Positions 52,831-64,000 of a stretch of DNA of 64,000 nucleotides are shown piece by piece (position 1 is the first letter of the stretch; each line of letters starts with the position of its first letter). This stretch comes from Doryteuthis pealeii. Taxonomy: Eukaryota > Mollusca > Cephalopoda > Myopsida > Loliginidae. The stretch is taken from NCBI GenBank assembly GCA_023376005.1, contig CM042152.1, positions 71,452,571-71,516,570 on the forward strand, in the 5' to 3' direction. Made by a program: the position numbers and the translations under genes. Under the pieces are notes generated by a model. That model was not told the DNA's origin. It saw only the letters and a program-made list of their open reading frames with translations, and did no database searches.

Positions 52831-53929
52831 AAAAACCCCAAAAAACAAAAACAAAAACAAAAAAAACCCCAGTTTTCATTTTAAAATATACTTTGTAATG
52901 TATAACTTGGAATTCCACATAGAATTAAAAAAATATGATAATGTAATCAGACATTAATTTGCAGTTCAGTTTTTTAATTATCATAAAGTTTATCTTAAAG
53001 ATAATCTAAACTCAGTTATTTGTAGAATGCCACCCTTTTGTAAATATCTGTTTTTAAATTCATTCATATATTCATACCTTTCTTTTTATCTATCTAAACA
53101 TGTGTTTGTGTGTAGATTATTGGGATAATTCAAACTTTGGAGTAAATATGCTACATTTTTATTTTGGTTTAAGATGGCCTTTTTTTTACTTACTCTTTGT
53201 AATGTATCATACATTTTTGTCGTATAAGATAATTTTTTTTTATACTGGTAAGAATAAACAAACAAACAAAAAACAAAATTAACTAATATTTGATAAAAAT
53301 TGGGTTCTAAATGCTATTGCAACTAAATATTTTCTTGTTTTTCTCAGAATACATGCAATTTATGTTTGATTAGTCAATAATGACACTAGAATTTTAAAAG
53401 CAAGAACAAGGGACCTCAAATTCAACGTGGAAAATTTAGACACCTCCCCCTCCCTCAAATTTAACATAATGAAATTTGAATAAAGGTAAATATTATTGTT
53501 AAAATCTTTGGACCATTCAAAAGAAGAAACATTAAATAAACTCCTGATGATTTTGAAAAAAATTATTCAGCTTAGTGAAATAATGAAAATTATGAATGAA
53601 AACAATGTTTACATTTTTGCACCATTAAATCAATTGAATCTTAATGTAAGCCAAACGTTTACAGGCTTTAAAAAAAATTCTATGAAAGATCAATTAAGAG
53701 TCAAATTTTCATGAAAATTTTGATCCTTATTCACCTTTAGATGAATTTATGTTTGAAATAGTTTTTTTCATAAAATATATAAAGGGAAATATTTTTTATG
53801 ATATCTCTCCCCCTATTTGATTTTATGAAATTTGAAAAAAATGAAATTAGTTCAAACGATTTTTAATATTTTTTTCTATAAAGATAAGAGTCGGAATAAT
53901 TATATCAGAAGATTTTATAAATTTCTATG
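52831..53929. other. AT-rich, unassigned
   Basis: No domain. The 72-codon frame at 53496-53714 is Asn/Lys/Leu-rich and unsupported. Confidence 0.4.
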
Positions 53930-54170
53930 ACTTAACTTTTCAAAGTTTTTTTGATTACAATAATTCAAGGTTTCCAACAAGCAATACTAAATCATTTTTA
54001 TTTTCAAAGATGAACAAAAACAAGACCCACAAAATTCTCTAAAGACAGATCACCTAATCCAAGCCATAAGATCAGTCTTAGTTTCTAATAAACAAGAAGA
54101 AAAAATGTATCAGCTAGTGAACTTCACTCTTCCAGCAGATCACAGAATTAAAATTTAGCAAATTGAAAAG
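53930..54170 (+). repeat. 241-bp identical direct repeat, copy 2 (truncated LINE-B)
   Basis: Identical to 51880-52120, but the LINE-B text stops at its end instead of continuing to the 3' tail. Since LINEs normally keep their 3' ends, this copy arose by DNA-level duplication plus deletion, not by retrotransposition. Confidence 0.92.
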
Positions 54171-54224
54171 ACTCATTTATTTTAGTAAAAAATCCATGCA
54201 TTCTGAAATAAAAAGTGCTAAAAA

Positions 54225-54330
54225 ATGTCATAATATTATTCTTTGAAAACTTTTTCTTGCTTTTTTAATTAATATATACTATATTCTATTGAATTATCGA
54301 GAAATTTTTTTTTTTTCTCTAAGAAATGAA
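54225..54330. repeat. Second duplicated segment, copy 2
   Basis: Partner of 52727-52830, in the same order and orientation relative to the 241-bp repeat. Confidence 0.85.
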
Positions 54331-54359
54331 TTTTTAAAAGATTTTAATTCCTTTATGTG

Positions 54360-54430
54360 AAAAAAAGATTTTTAAACATGAAAAAATCAAAAAATAATTT
54401 TGATTTTTTCATGTTTAAAAATCTTTTTTT
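54360..54430. repeat. Perfect 33-bp inverted repeat (hairpin)
   Basis: Arms 54360-54392 and 54398-54430, with inner text AAACATGAAAAAATCAAAA and its complement around a 5-base loop. Confidence 0.88.
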
Positions 54431-54884
54431 TTGTATACAAATCCAATTTTTCACTAATCTTTTAATATAATATAACACTGAATTTTAGAATTCTGATTAA
54501 TTCAAAATTTAGCTCAACTGAGATATATTAGTATTTTAAAGAGAATTTGGAATTTTCTTTGTTGAATAACAATATTTGCTTCTTAGAATGTACGGAAGGC
54601 CGTTTTATCATTGAACATTGGTTATCTTTCTTGAATTTTTTCACAAACTAAATGCGAGACACGTTGCATATCTTCTATTCCAGTCTTACTACTGCTTAAA
54701 AAGAAAAGAAAAGAAAAGAAAAGAAAAAGAAATTGTTTAATAATAATCGGTTATTGTATAATGCACAAGAAAACAATTGTTATGTCGATTATAGTTAGCC
54801 GTATATTGAAAAGTATAATCGTCAAAGGGAGCTAATATGTAAATTTGCGCTATAGCTATGTGCAAATTATCACTGGCTCTAAAA

Positions 54885-55065
54885 AAGAGTGATCACAGGA
54901 AATTCTTCTAAAAATCATATAAAATAAACTAACTATCCGATTTTAATAAAACTTTCGGTATATGAAGTAATAAAAGACGAACTTTTATTCTAAATAAATG
55001 CTTACTAAATTGAAAAGGCTAATAATTTTTTTCGTTAGTTTTTGTTTCGCGCATTGATCCCCCTT
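54885..55065 (+). repeat. Dispersed repeat R4, copy 2
   Basis: Matches the reverse complement of 38450-38625, including TTTCGGTATATGAAGTAATAAAAGA and GTTAGTTTTTGTTTCG.CATT. Confidence 0.65.
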
Positions 55066-57574
55066 ACAAAGATCTTTTTTTTTATATAAATGATTTTTAC
55101 ATTTTTGGAAAGATAATTTAATGACGGAACATATGTCAAAAAACTAAATCGCTACTAATTCGGTTTTGGTAATAGGGCATCTTTAACATTGAAACTTAAA
55201 TCTCGTAAAAAAAAAAAAAAATATGTATTTTTTTTTTCTTTTTTTTCCTAAATTGTTAGGTTATTTTCTAAAGAATTTTATATTAAAAGTTCCCATTGTC
55301 TACTTGTTTATTTTTTTTTTCAGGGATTTTTAAAAATTTATAAAATGTAAAACAAATACTTTTCTTTAGCGGATATCAAAATCGTATTTATTGATCAAAG
55401 AAAATATTGTATAAAAAATATCTAGCTAAAAATAATGACATAACATATTTCGGTTTTTATTTAAAAAAAAATTGAAAATAATGTTTGAATTACAAATTGT
55501 CGTCATTTTTATTAATGGGGGGCTCTAAGCAATTAAAAAAAATCTGGTTTTTGGGTATTGATGTTTTTATTTTTTGCTTCAGCGTTGCGTGCTGGGATAC
55601 ATAAGTTAATAGGTTCAAATCCGTGACGCTACTATAATTATACTTTGTAGAACTCAAACAAACAGTGTTTGAAGAAATTTATTATTTTATTTGTTTGAAA
55701 TCATATAATCCTCCATACAAAATATAGTGCACACGTCAAGATGAGATAATTTTGTCAACAATGATTAAGAAATGGCAGGATTTTACGGGAATTTACTTTT
55801 AAATACAAAAATTTAGGTTTTATGTAAGAGAAATTTGTTTTTTCTTTTTCATAACACATAAACTTGGAATTGTTCTTTATATTAAACGTAAAATAAAACA
55901 TTAAAAGGTTAATTTTCCATTTTTTATTGACGTTTTAAAATATTTTTTAACAATACTAGTGCGTATTAAAAGAGCGTGTTTTGCACACACACATAAAAAA
56001 AACCTTGACCAAAAAAACGGCTTTTTTTTTTACTTATTTTTCAAGATAAGGATGAGTATTTTTTTCCCAATCGAATAATTTGATCTGTAAATTAACCGTT
56101 TTTCTTTGTAACAACTTTTTATGTTGGTAATTTTTTTGGTGGGTAGGGGAATTGAAAAAAAGTTCAAATAAATTTGGAATTATTGCTTCAAAGTTGCATA
56201 AACTCATCACGTGACGTTTTTTTTTTTTGGGGGGGGGGTCTAAAGAACAGTGACTCTCTTCTTTGATTTTGAGGTCTGTATGCTTAAGAACTGAAGGAAT
56301 GATAAAGCGAAGAATCTATAGGCTTTGCTCAGTTGTGACACAAGGCCGGAAATATGGGGCACCCAGTGAGACTCAAACTCTCTAGTAATTTTCTGCCAAT
56401 CTAGCTGGCTAACGATAACAACACGAGAGACGCTTAATAATTTGTTTATTAAAACCATTCCTGCTTAATAATGTGTATATTCAAACCACGGTTGTAAGAT
56501 TTTTTGAAAGCGCAGAGCAACTAAATTTTGCGACTCCAGGACCAACTTTTAAAATAAGCTGTCATCATTTCTAAGGAGAAAAAACAAAAAGAGTCAACAA
56601 TTTAATCATGCATTTGATATAATTACTTTTTGAAGATACAAGCATAAATATTCGTAAGTTATCCTGTTTTTAAATCATGATTATTAGATTAAAAAAACAC
56701 AAAAACATTATAATTGAATTTTGTATGAATTAAAAGCGTATCATTATAATTCGGACTAGTTTTTCTAACAAAGTTGCTACTTTTTGTCCTTTAAGTCTAC
56801 TTTCCAGCAATTCATACATACATACGTATGTATATACATTTTTTTTTGTGAATAAGGTGACATTATAGTTGACATCTGTGTGATGTCTGACCAATGGAGA
56901 TCAATGCACGCTGGCATTTACAAAGAAGAAAGAAAGAAAAACTTACTTGTGTGTAAGTTTTTATTATCATTCAATCAATTATCAACATTTTATTTGAAGT
57001 AGCTGATAAATGGCTTTCAAATTTCTGACAATTACATTCTGCTACAAATATTTTTGACTGATAATTCTTTTCAAAGCAATTTCTTAAAAAAAATAATAAT
57101 TAAGATCAATAAATAAATAATAAAATGTCTTCAGTTTAGAAAAAAAGAAAAGAAAAAAGAAGCATTATTGTTGCTTTTATTTTTGGGTAATTGAAAAATA
57201 AAATTTATCATTTAATTAATTGAATGAGATTTCAATGATTTTGTCTGTCATTCTTCCACAAAAATAGATAAGTAAATAAATATATAAAAATAGATATAAA
57301 AATGTGCCACATAAATTTTCAGTTACTTTGAAAATGACTGAAACAGACGATTTTATTTTTTAGTCTTCTGAAGCAAACTTTTTTTTTTCTTTTTTGCACA
57401 ATATTTATTTACCAAACATCTCAATTTAAAATTTTTAAATATTATTTGCACTTTTTTCTTCGATTTTTTGTTACTCTTAGTCTTTTAACATAAAAAAGGG
57501 ATTATTTTTCAGAAAAAAAAAAAATGAAAAATTTGCACACAAATCAAATGACATTGTGAATTCAAAAAAAGGGC
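55066..57574. other. AT-rich intron-like sequence
   Basis: Many homopolymer A and T runs, and a CATACGTATGTATATAC palindrome near 56,818-56,838. Nothing else is recognisable. The 72-codon minus-strand frame at 56240-56458 is unsupported. Confidence 0.45.
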
Positions 57575-57672
57575 GTGCCGTAGTTGTGCAATGGTTAGCA
57601 AGTTAGTCTCACAGATCATTCACTACTGAATAGTGTGTTCCCTTCCCCCTGGTGAACGGGTGGGATAAATAT
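57575..57672 (+). repeat. tRNA-like SINE S2, copy 2
   Basis: GTAGTTGTGCAATGGTTAGCAAGTTAGTCTCACAGATC (A-box-like), then CTGGTGAACGGGTGGGATAAAT. Matches 17830-17950; its B box is deleted. Confidence 0.6.
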
Positions 57673-58371
57673 ATTTTTTATTTATTTAAAGAAACGTCAA
57701 TAAAAGATCAAAATTAAAGGGGGGGGGGAATAACCAGACAATTTTAAACCCTTTATTTGCTGCGTCGCTGGGGCATATTTTTCAACCATTTCACCTATGG
57801 AAAGTTTTGAGGTGTCGTTTATATTAAGAAAATTTTTTTTTTCCTCATGAGATTTAAAAAAAAAAATATCTTCTCAAGTTCTTTCTTTCTTGTACTTGTG
57901 GGAGCAGAAAGTATTTTCACCCTGTCGCCAATTCACTACCCCCCCCAAAAAAAAAACAATAAAATAAAAACAAAACAATTTTATTATATTGTACAACTGA
58001 ATCCCCTGAGTCCCTTCAAGAAAAAAACCCCAAAAAAAACAACAACAAAAAAAAAAAAACGAAAACATTATTTTCCCACCCAGGTTGTTCAGATGTGCCT
58101 GCTCTATACTAGTCGCCCTGATTAATAATATTAATAAAAAAAAAGACAACCTCCTTAGACCAGTCAACGAGAAAGTTTAAGACAGGATATTTAGATTATT
58201 GGAAGACTTTTTTTTAATGCAGTAGGTCGGATTATCTAATTACTTTAGGGACGCAAAAAGATGATAAATTTTAACATTCACACACACCTTAAAATTTTGG
58301 GTTATCTTAAATATACGCACTCCCGAATATTTCAGCTTGTTTTTGAAGGAATACTCTAGGTATACCCAAAA
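57673..58371. other. AT-rich with A and C homopolymers
   Basis: Open frames here (57847-58125 and the opposite strand) are poly-Lys or poly-Phe artefacts of homopolymer runs. Confidence 0.5.
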
Positions 58372-58590
58372 ATAGGGACAATCATATAGGTGCTAGGGCT
58401 TGACATGACCAGCCGATTTACTGGAGGGACGTCAAAGTGGAGTGTTGCATGCCATGGATTGCTCCGCCACTAGGATTCTGTCCAAAAACATCATGGGTCA
58501 CCACCTACGAACAAAAAGATGGACCAATTGGAAGGAAGTTTTACTCAGCAGAGGTGCTGTTGGCGTATTCTACAGCCGATAGAGCAAAAT
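58372..58590 (+). repeat. Interspersed repeat R1 fragment
   Basis: GGTGCTAGGGCTTGACATGACCAGCCGATT, AAAGTGGAGTGTTGCATGCCATGG and CATGGGTCACCACC match the 6930-7080 part of R1. Confidence 0.7.
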
Positions 58591-58992
58591 AAATAAGGAC
58601 ACATATTTAATACTTAGCTCTTTTTAAATGCTACTTTTTAGGGGGAAAAATAAATTCAATGAATATTTTTTATCACTTTAATGCAACTAAGAACTGAATT
58701 TAAGTTTTTGTCATGTGTACAAAACAGTTTTTAGAAAAACAGAATTATGTTTCAAAACACACAAAAGTTACGGATTACATTTTTTTTATTCTATAAATTA
58801 TTTTCCTCTTATTCTCTCTCTTACCCACTCACTCCCTGGTGTTCTTTAAAAAAATTTAAGTCTGCTCATGGACCGGGTACTTTTGCTAGTCATTTTCTAT
58901 GGAGAGTTATAATTGCAATAGTCTGAAACAAAAGCAAATTGCTATTATTAGCATTTAGTCGATGCCTTAGCATTTAACTCTTAATATTATTG

Positions 58993-59023
<31 letters not shown>

Positions 59024-59929
59024 GAAAAAAAAAGAAGCTACAAATATTAAAATTAGAATGTTAGAAATTATTTACAATACAATTATTTCAGAAATATTTT
59101 AGAATCTTTATTAGGCACTGCCAAAGATGCTGTAAAATCCGTATTTTACCAAATAAATTTTATCCCCCCCCCCGCCGATTGAAAAAAAAGTACCAAAAGT
59201 TAGGGAATTATCCGATTTTAATGAAATTTTCAATGTTGATTTATCAACGAAACATAATATACATAAACAACAGAGTAAAAAAAAGAATCTCAAAAATTAA
59301 TTTTTTAAAAGTTTTTTTTTACATTTAATTTTCAGATTTTTTCGGTACTTATTTTTTACCAGAAGCGCTCCTTTAAAAAATTTTTTTCTTCTATTCACAC
59401 CTACGTTTTTTTGTCTTTTTATTCATACTGTAATTAATTTCAAAAGTATATAAATGCACCTATATTTTGCACCCCCAAAATAAGGGTGGGGGAGATTAAG
59501 TTACCTGAAAAAAATCAGGAAGTTTTGAAATATAATAACTGATGCATTATAAAATTCATTCAACCAATACTGAAAATCTCATTAGAATCAGATAATTTCC
59601 TGATTTTTAGTATTTTTTTTTCAATCATAGGGGTTAAGTTCATTTTGTGAAATATGTCTATGAACTCAAAATTGGCAGTACCTATTTAAAAAAAATCTGA
59701 AAAATTCATCATTGTGTATCGAAAATAACAAACTTTCAATATTCACCTTGAAAATATATTGTAATTCCACCTTTCAAAGCTTTCTGCACATTAGATGCTA
59801 CATTTTAATATTTAGGCTTATAAATTGTAATATATAAAAAACAAAAAAACCCCAAAAAACTAAAAAAGACAAGCAAATACAACACAAGAAAAACAAAAAA
59901 AAATAAACAAAACATTAAATAAAACAAAC
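58591..59929. other. AT-rich intron-like sequence
   Basis: No gene or transposon text recognised. Long A runs near 58,993-59,035. Confidence 0.45.
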
Positions 59930-60350
59930 ATTAAGACGGATCACCTTATCCCAGCTAGAAAACTAGACCTTGTATTGATTAACAAAAAAAAAGAGAACTT
60001 GTCATCTGGTAGATTTTGCAGTTCCAGCAGATCACAGAGTGAAGATGAAGGAAAACAAAAAGATAGACAAATACCTGGACCTTGCCAGAGAATTGAAAAA
60101 GCTGTGGAATATGAGGGTGAAAGTGATACCAATTCTAGTTGGTGCACTAGGAACGGTCCCAAAAAGCTTGAAAAAAAGACTGGAGGAACTGGAAATCAGT
60201 GGAAGAATTGAGACCATCCAGAAAACAGCATTTCTGAAATCAGCTAAAATACTCAGAAGAGTCCTAGAGACCTGAAAAGACTTGTTGTCACTCAGACTCC
60301 AGCGAAAGACGATCAGCCAACGCTGATGTGAAAAAATCACAGGAGTGAAC

Positions 60351-60351
<1 letters not shown>
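59930..60351 (+). pseudogene. LINE-B 3' end, copy 4 (best preserved tail)
   Basis: Frames give TDHLIPARKLDLVLINKKKE, corresponding to the restriction-like endonuclease segment where a Pro-Asp is expected before LVLI (here Leu-Asp). After a frame change the text runs KMKENKKIDKYLDLARELKK, IPILVGALGTVPKSLKKRLE, EISGRIETIQKTAFLKSAKI and LRRVLET, then a stop. The frame 60039-60275 covers the last 78 residues. 3' UTR and an (AAT)n tail follow. Confidence 0.82.

Positions 60352-60396
<45 letters not shown>
60352..60396. repeat. (ATA)n tail array
   Basis: Fifteen ATA units between two LINE-B 3' ends; the likely tail of copy 4. Confidence 0.97.
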
Positions 60397-60397
<1 letters not shown>

Positions 60398-60665
60398 CTA
60401 TACCTTGTTAGAGAATTGAAAAACTGTGGAATATGAGGGTGAAAGTGAAATACCACTTGTAGTTGGTGCACTTTGAATGGTCCCCAAAATCTTAGAAAAT
60501 AAACTAGAGGAACTGGAAACCAGAGAAAGAATTGAGACCATCCAAACAACAGCATAGAATACTTAAAGGAGTCCTGGAGACCTGAGGAGTGGTTATCACT
60601 GAAACTTCACTGAAAGACTCTAAGCTTATGCTGGTGTGAATAACTCATAAGGAGTGAAATAATAT
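60398..60665 (+). pseudogene. LINE-B 3' end, copy 5
   Basis: Starts directly after the (ATA)n tail with text equal to CTTGTTAGAGAATTGAAAAACTGTGG, then a broken version of the conserved C-terminal blocks and 3' UTR (CTTATGCTGGTGTGAATAACTCA). Head to tail with copy 4. Confidence 0.78.
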
Positions 60666-61024
60666 TTTGCACTTGGTTGTATGGTTTTGAGCATTCCTAT
60701 CCCATATTAATGGACAGTAATGGAGAGTAATGTCAGTTGAAGTAATGACTCCATATTCCCAATTTCTCCAGATACAATTTAGTGTCATACCCAGAACAAC
60801 ATGAAAAGCATTTGAATATTTTCTTTGCAACATATCTCTGACTGAATGAGATGCTCCCAACCCTCAACCCCAGCGTCAGTCCCAACCTTAAGAAAATTAT
60901 ATTAAAAATAATGGTTCTTAATAGCTCAGCATAGAACATTTGCATTATTTCTGTGGTAATGTACAAAAAATAAAAAATATTTAAAAGTGTTTTATAATTT
61001 GCTTGAAGCATTGTGTTTATACTG

Positions 61025-61166
61025 GTTTGGTGGTTGGTTTTGAAAAATAAGGTAACTATGGTGTTGTTTGTTAACCTGGAATTTACAGGTTAACAAACCA
61101 ACACCATAGTTACCTTATTTTTCTTTACACTTGCATTATGATAGCCTTCAAAACCAACCACCAAAA
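61025..61166. repeat. Long inverted repeat with a 24-base asymmetric insert
   Basis: Inner arms 61044-61078 and 61086-61122 (GGTAACTATGGTGTTG / CAACACCATAGTTACC) and outer arms 61025-61044 and 61147-61166 (GGTGGTTGGTTTTGAA / TTCAAAACCAACCACC) pair almost perfectly. The right arm has an unpaired 24-base stretch (61123-61146). Confidence 0.88.
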
Positions 61167-61591
61167 AAAATATTTACATTTGCCATCAAGATAAGGAATA
61201 GTACAAATTAAAATTGCATTCTCCTGTTAGTTGTTATTAATTACGGTAATTACGGTAGAAATCAACTGTTTAAGAATAGTTTTGGTCACAGTCTCTGTAG
61301 AAATAACTGATGAGGAAAAGCAGTGGGTCAGCTTACGAAACAATATACAATAATAAATAGTAGACATGTACAAGAAACATGTACTTTTTATTGGCAATGT
61401 TATGATTTATTATTGACAAGCCATGCCCCTTTTTTTCTGAAGCATGGTAATTGAAAGTGTAATAATCTGTATTTTTTAAAATGTTAATAGATTCTCCAGA
61501 AAATGTTTATCACTTCTTATATTGGTTCTCATGCGGGCCTACATAAAAAAAAATGTCCAATGAAAGCTAAATTCAGACAACAAATAAATAA

Positions 61592-61721
61592 AATTTAGTT
61601 AATTAATCTAAAAATACTGAATAAATAAATTTGACTGATTAGATAAAAAAAAAAAAGGTTTTTTTTTTATCTAATCAGTCAAATTTATTTATTCAGTATT
61701 TTTAGATTAATTAACTAAATT
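61592..61721. repeat. 130-bp near-perfect palindrome
   Basis: Left arm 61592-61656 and right arm 61659-61721 are reverse complements over about 63 bases, with only a two-base length difference in the central A/T run and a GG centre. No coding. Confidence 0.9.
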
Positions 61722-64000
61722 CCAGTCACTTGCAATAAGTGGAAGAGTTTAATCTATAGATGTGAATTTTAAACCTTAAAAAAAAGGTTTAATCTGAATT
61801 ATTTTCTCTTTTATTATCAACACTCTTAGGAGATTAAACTATTAAAATGAATAAGTAAAAAAAAAAAAAAATCCCTAGAAAAGCAATTTTGAAATTCAAA
61901 AATAAGGTATCAATATGAACTAGGGACCAACAATTTGGCAGACATTTTCACTTAAAAAAACAAATTAAAATTAATTAAATCGATTATTCAAGGTCAAATC
62001 TTTTGTTTTAGTAGTAACATGATCATTAGTAAAAAATAAATATTACATATGTAATTCATTTTTAATACATTTTAAACAATTAAATTTCCCCCCGAAAATG
62101 ACTGTTTGCAATGTGTTCAAAATAAAACATCTTATTAACATTTTAAAACACTTTTAAAATTTTCTTCTTAGAAATCAATAACAAAAAACATTAAATACAC
62201 TGCAGAAAAATTACTTACACGTTGGTAACTTTTTAGCTAAGTAATGCCCAGTTTTTTGTATTAAAAGTACTCAAAAATAACGTTTTTTGAAGGGCAAATA
62301 ATTATGTAATTGTTGTAACCATTTTTCCTGACAAATATTTTGAAGATACAGAATTATGAAAGCATAATAATTGGTTTACACTTTTTATTTCTACTGTTTG
62401 GATTTAAAAAGATTATTAGGGAAATAATTTTGTACCGATATTTGTTCTGCTTTTAGATTATTTTAATTCATTTAATTTGTTTTATTTATCAATTAATTTT
62501 GCAAAATATCTTTCAAAGACATCTGGAAAATAATCAGGAAAAAAGAATTAATAGAGAATAAAAGTAATACAGAAATAAACAAATAGTGACATCAAATTCA
62601 ATTTAAACATGAAAATAATCTATTAACATTGAAAAATGGCTAAATATGAATTTGGTCATAATCAGCAAAAAAATATGTACATTTTGTTTTTCTGTATAAT
62701 GTTTGAAAAGATTTGAAAATTTGTTTCACACAAGATTATTTAAATATTAACCTTGGCTATTATATTCAAAATATGAAAATTAAAATAAACTTGAAATATC
62801 TAAAAAAAATATTTAATTTTCTTTCAAACGAATTTCCTGAATGAAACACAAGTATGTATGCGTAAATTGAACTAGTACACACATGCATACATGTTTAGAA
62901 TGGAATGCATGAGTTTAAAAGTTTTATTTTTCATTACATAAAGTTGATTTAATGAAAAAAATAATTATATATTTTTTATACATTTTTATAAGATTTTCAT
63001 GGGTTACACATGGTTAAAACAAAACATTAAGCAAGATTCATTACTTTTCGAAAAGAAAAAGCTTTTGATTTGATTTTTAAAAATATGTCTGATGACACAA
63101 TTGTTTATACCTAGCATGAACAAATAGATTACCTGTTATAAAAATGTAAATAAAATCTAATTCTCCATGAAATTATCTTTAAAAATTGAAAAAAAAAAAG
63201 AAAGACATTCAGTTGCAACTTCATTAAGTGAATCAAATTAACAAAAAAATTGACGGGAGAGGTGGGGGTGCATGACACCAAAACAATTGAAAAAAGTATG
63301 ATTTCAGAATTTTGGGAAAAAATTTCTTAAAAGAAACTGCATCTTTATTGTTTTAAATACCTACAGAATTTTATCAAAATCCAATGAATAGCCAAATTTT
63401 GGTGAATTAAAAAAAATGGTGTACTTAGTATGTGCATGTTTTTGTACATAAAAGGTAGGTAATTTCAAGTGCCTTGAGCTCCTCAAAGATAACATCTAAT
63501 GATATTGATAAGTAAATTTCTGCATTTATCATCTGGTTTGTTGAAATGTCCCTGTGGTATTTAGTGTGTTTATTAATTGTGTACCATTGACATTGAATGC
63601 AGCTTTGTATCTTTTGTTTGATATTCCATGTAGAGACATAGTTAATCCAATGCAAATAATGACATAGAAATAGATACAATAAAACCAGTTTTCATTAAGA
63701 TTTTAATCTTAATTTTTTTGGTACTAATTCAATTAAAAAAACATGTATCTATAAAGTATAATGGATCTGTGCCTGGAACTTTGCAAGATTGTATGGAAGA
63801 CTGGCAGTTTCCCATGCAACAAATCTCTCTCTCTCTCTATTCCACCAATGTTATTATTCAAGAGAAGAGAAAGGGCTGGTACAGCTTTTCTACCAGTGAT
63901 GTTGAAGGAAACTCATCTTCTAAAAAATATGAAATTTTTCATAGAAAAACATGAAAATTATCATAATAGTTTGAATAATAAACAATGTTTCTCTTTGTTT
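61722..64000. other. AT-rich intron-like sequence to the window end
   Basis: No exon is confidently identified. The frame at 63718-63954 (78 codons) includes YNGSVPGTLQDCMEDWQFP and is somewhat less AT-rich than its surroundings, but no clean acceptor-donor pair frames it. It is noted as a weak exon or repeat candidate. Confidence 0.35.

Noticed and set aside
57847..58167. Poly-Lys and poly-Phe frames on both strands
   Set aside because: Artefacts of A and T homopolymers.
41520..60396. CRISPR-like arrays
   Set aside because: Repeats here are microsatellites and LINE tails; there is no repeat-spacer periodicity, and the genome is clearly eukaryotic.
61270..61330. CTGATGAGG on the plus strand as a possible ribozyme core
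   Set aside because: No GAAA after a hairpin and no stem I partner.
63718..63954. Terminal exon of the 51.3-kb gene
   Set aside because: Composition is mildly suggestive, but there is no clear acceptor in the phase left by the signal-peptide exon; mentioned only as a weak candidate.

Overview
This is a repeat-dominated window from a large, AT-rich animal nuclear genome. There are no operons and coding density is very low. The only host genes visible are spliced and lie at the two ends. The transposon mix suggests a mollusc, most likely a cephalopod: two abundant LINE types, Mag/Steamer-like Ty3 retrotransposons with short LTRs, Penelope-like material, tRNA-derived SINEs, and long (GA)n, (TA)n and (AAT)n arrays. 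That placement is inference from remembered repeat families, not from a search.

Layout. 1-4.2 kb (+): the last two coding exons and 3' UTR of a gene whose C-terminus resembles the CKAP2/CKAP2L mitotic spindle protein family. 4.3-8.6 kb: a hairpin, SINEs, two MITE-like elements, a decayed mariner-type transposase and a LINE fragment. 8.6-12.3 kb (-): a broken Ty3/gypsy element split by a 1.16-kb LTR-like insertion with a 4-bp target duplication. 13.6-15.0 kb (+): the 3' end of a second Ty3 element (integrase, polypurine tract, 176-bp LTR). 15-23.9 kb: interspersed repeats, including an element with long terminal inverted repeats. 24.0-29.6 kb: a nested pair. A full-length 5,115-bp Ty3 element (-) with 165-bp LTRs and a CATGG target duplication sits inside the integrase gene of an older Ty3 element (+). 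31-32 kb, 38.8-39.0 kb and 39.8-41.5 kb: three further Ty3 fragments. 34-38.4 kb: a pair of related LTR-like segments around a GC-rich block. 41.5-49.9 kb: LINEs, SINEs, a Penelope-like fragment, a LINE with a 5' inversion and a hammerhead ribozyme motif. 51.2 kb (+): a TATA-box promoter and first coding exon encoding a signal peptide. 51.4-64 kb is probably that gene's long first intron, with LINE fragments, a 241-bp identical duplication and several long palindromes.

Names used below. LINE-A: non-LTR element with an AP-type endonuclease (motif GDMNAQIG in family members, recalled) and (ATG)n tail. LINE-B: non-LTR element whose C-terminus carries a CCHC-like and a restriction-like endonuclease region, with (AAT)n tail. 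S1, S2, S3: tRNA-like or SINE-like short repeats. R1: a >500-bp interspersed repeat. R2 and R4: other dispersed repeats.

The most unusual signal is the hammerhead ribozyme on the minus strand at 46,674-46,715, which meets every core and stem rule. I saw no previously undescribed protein-coding system.
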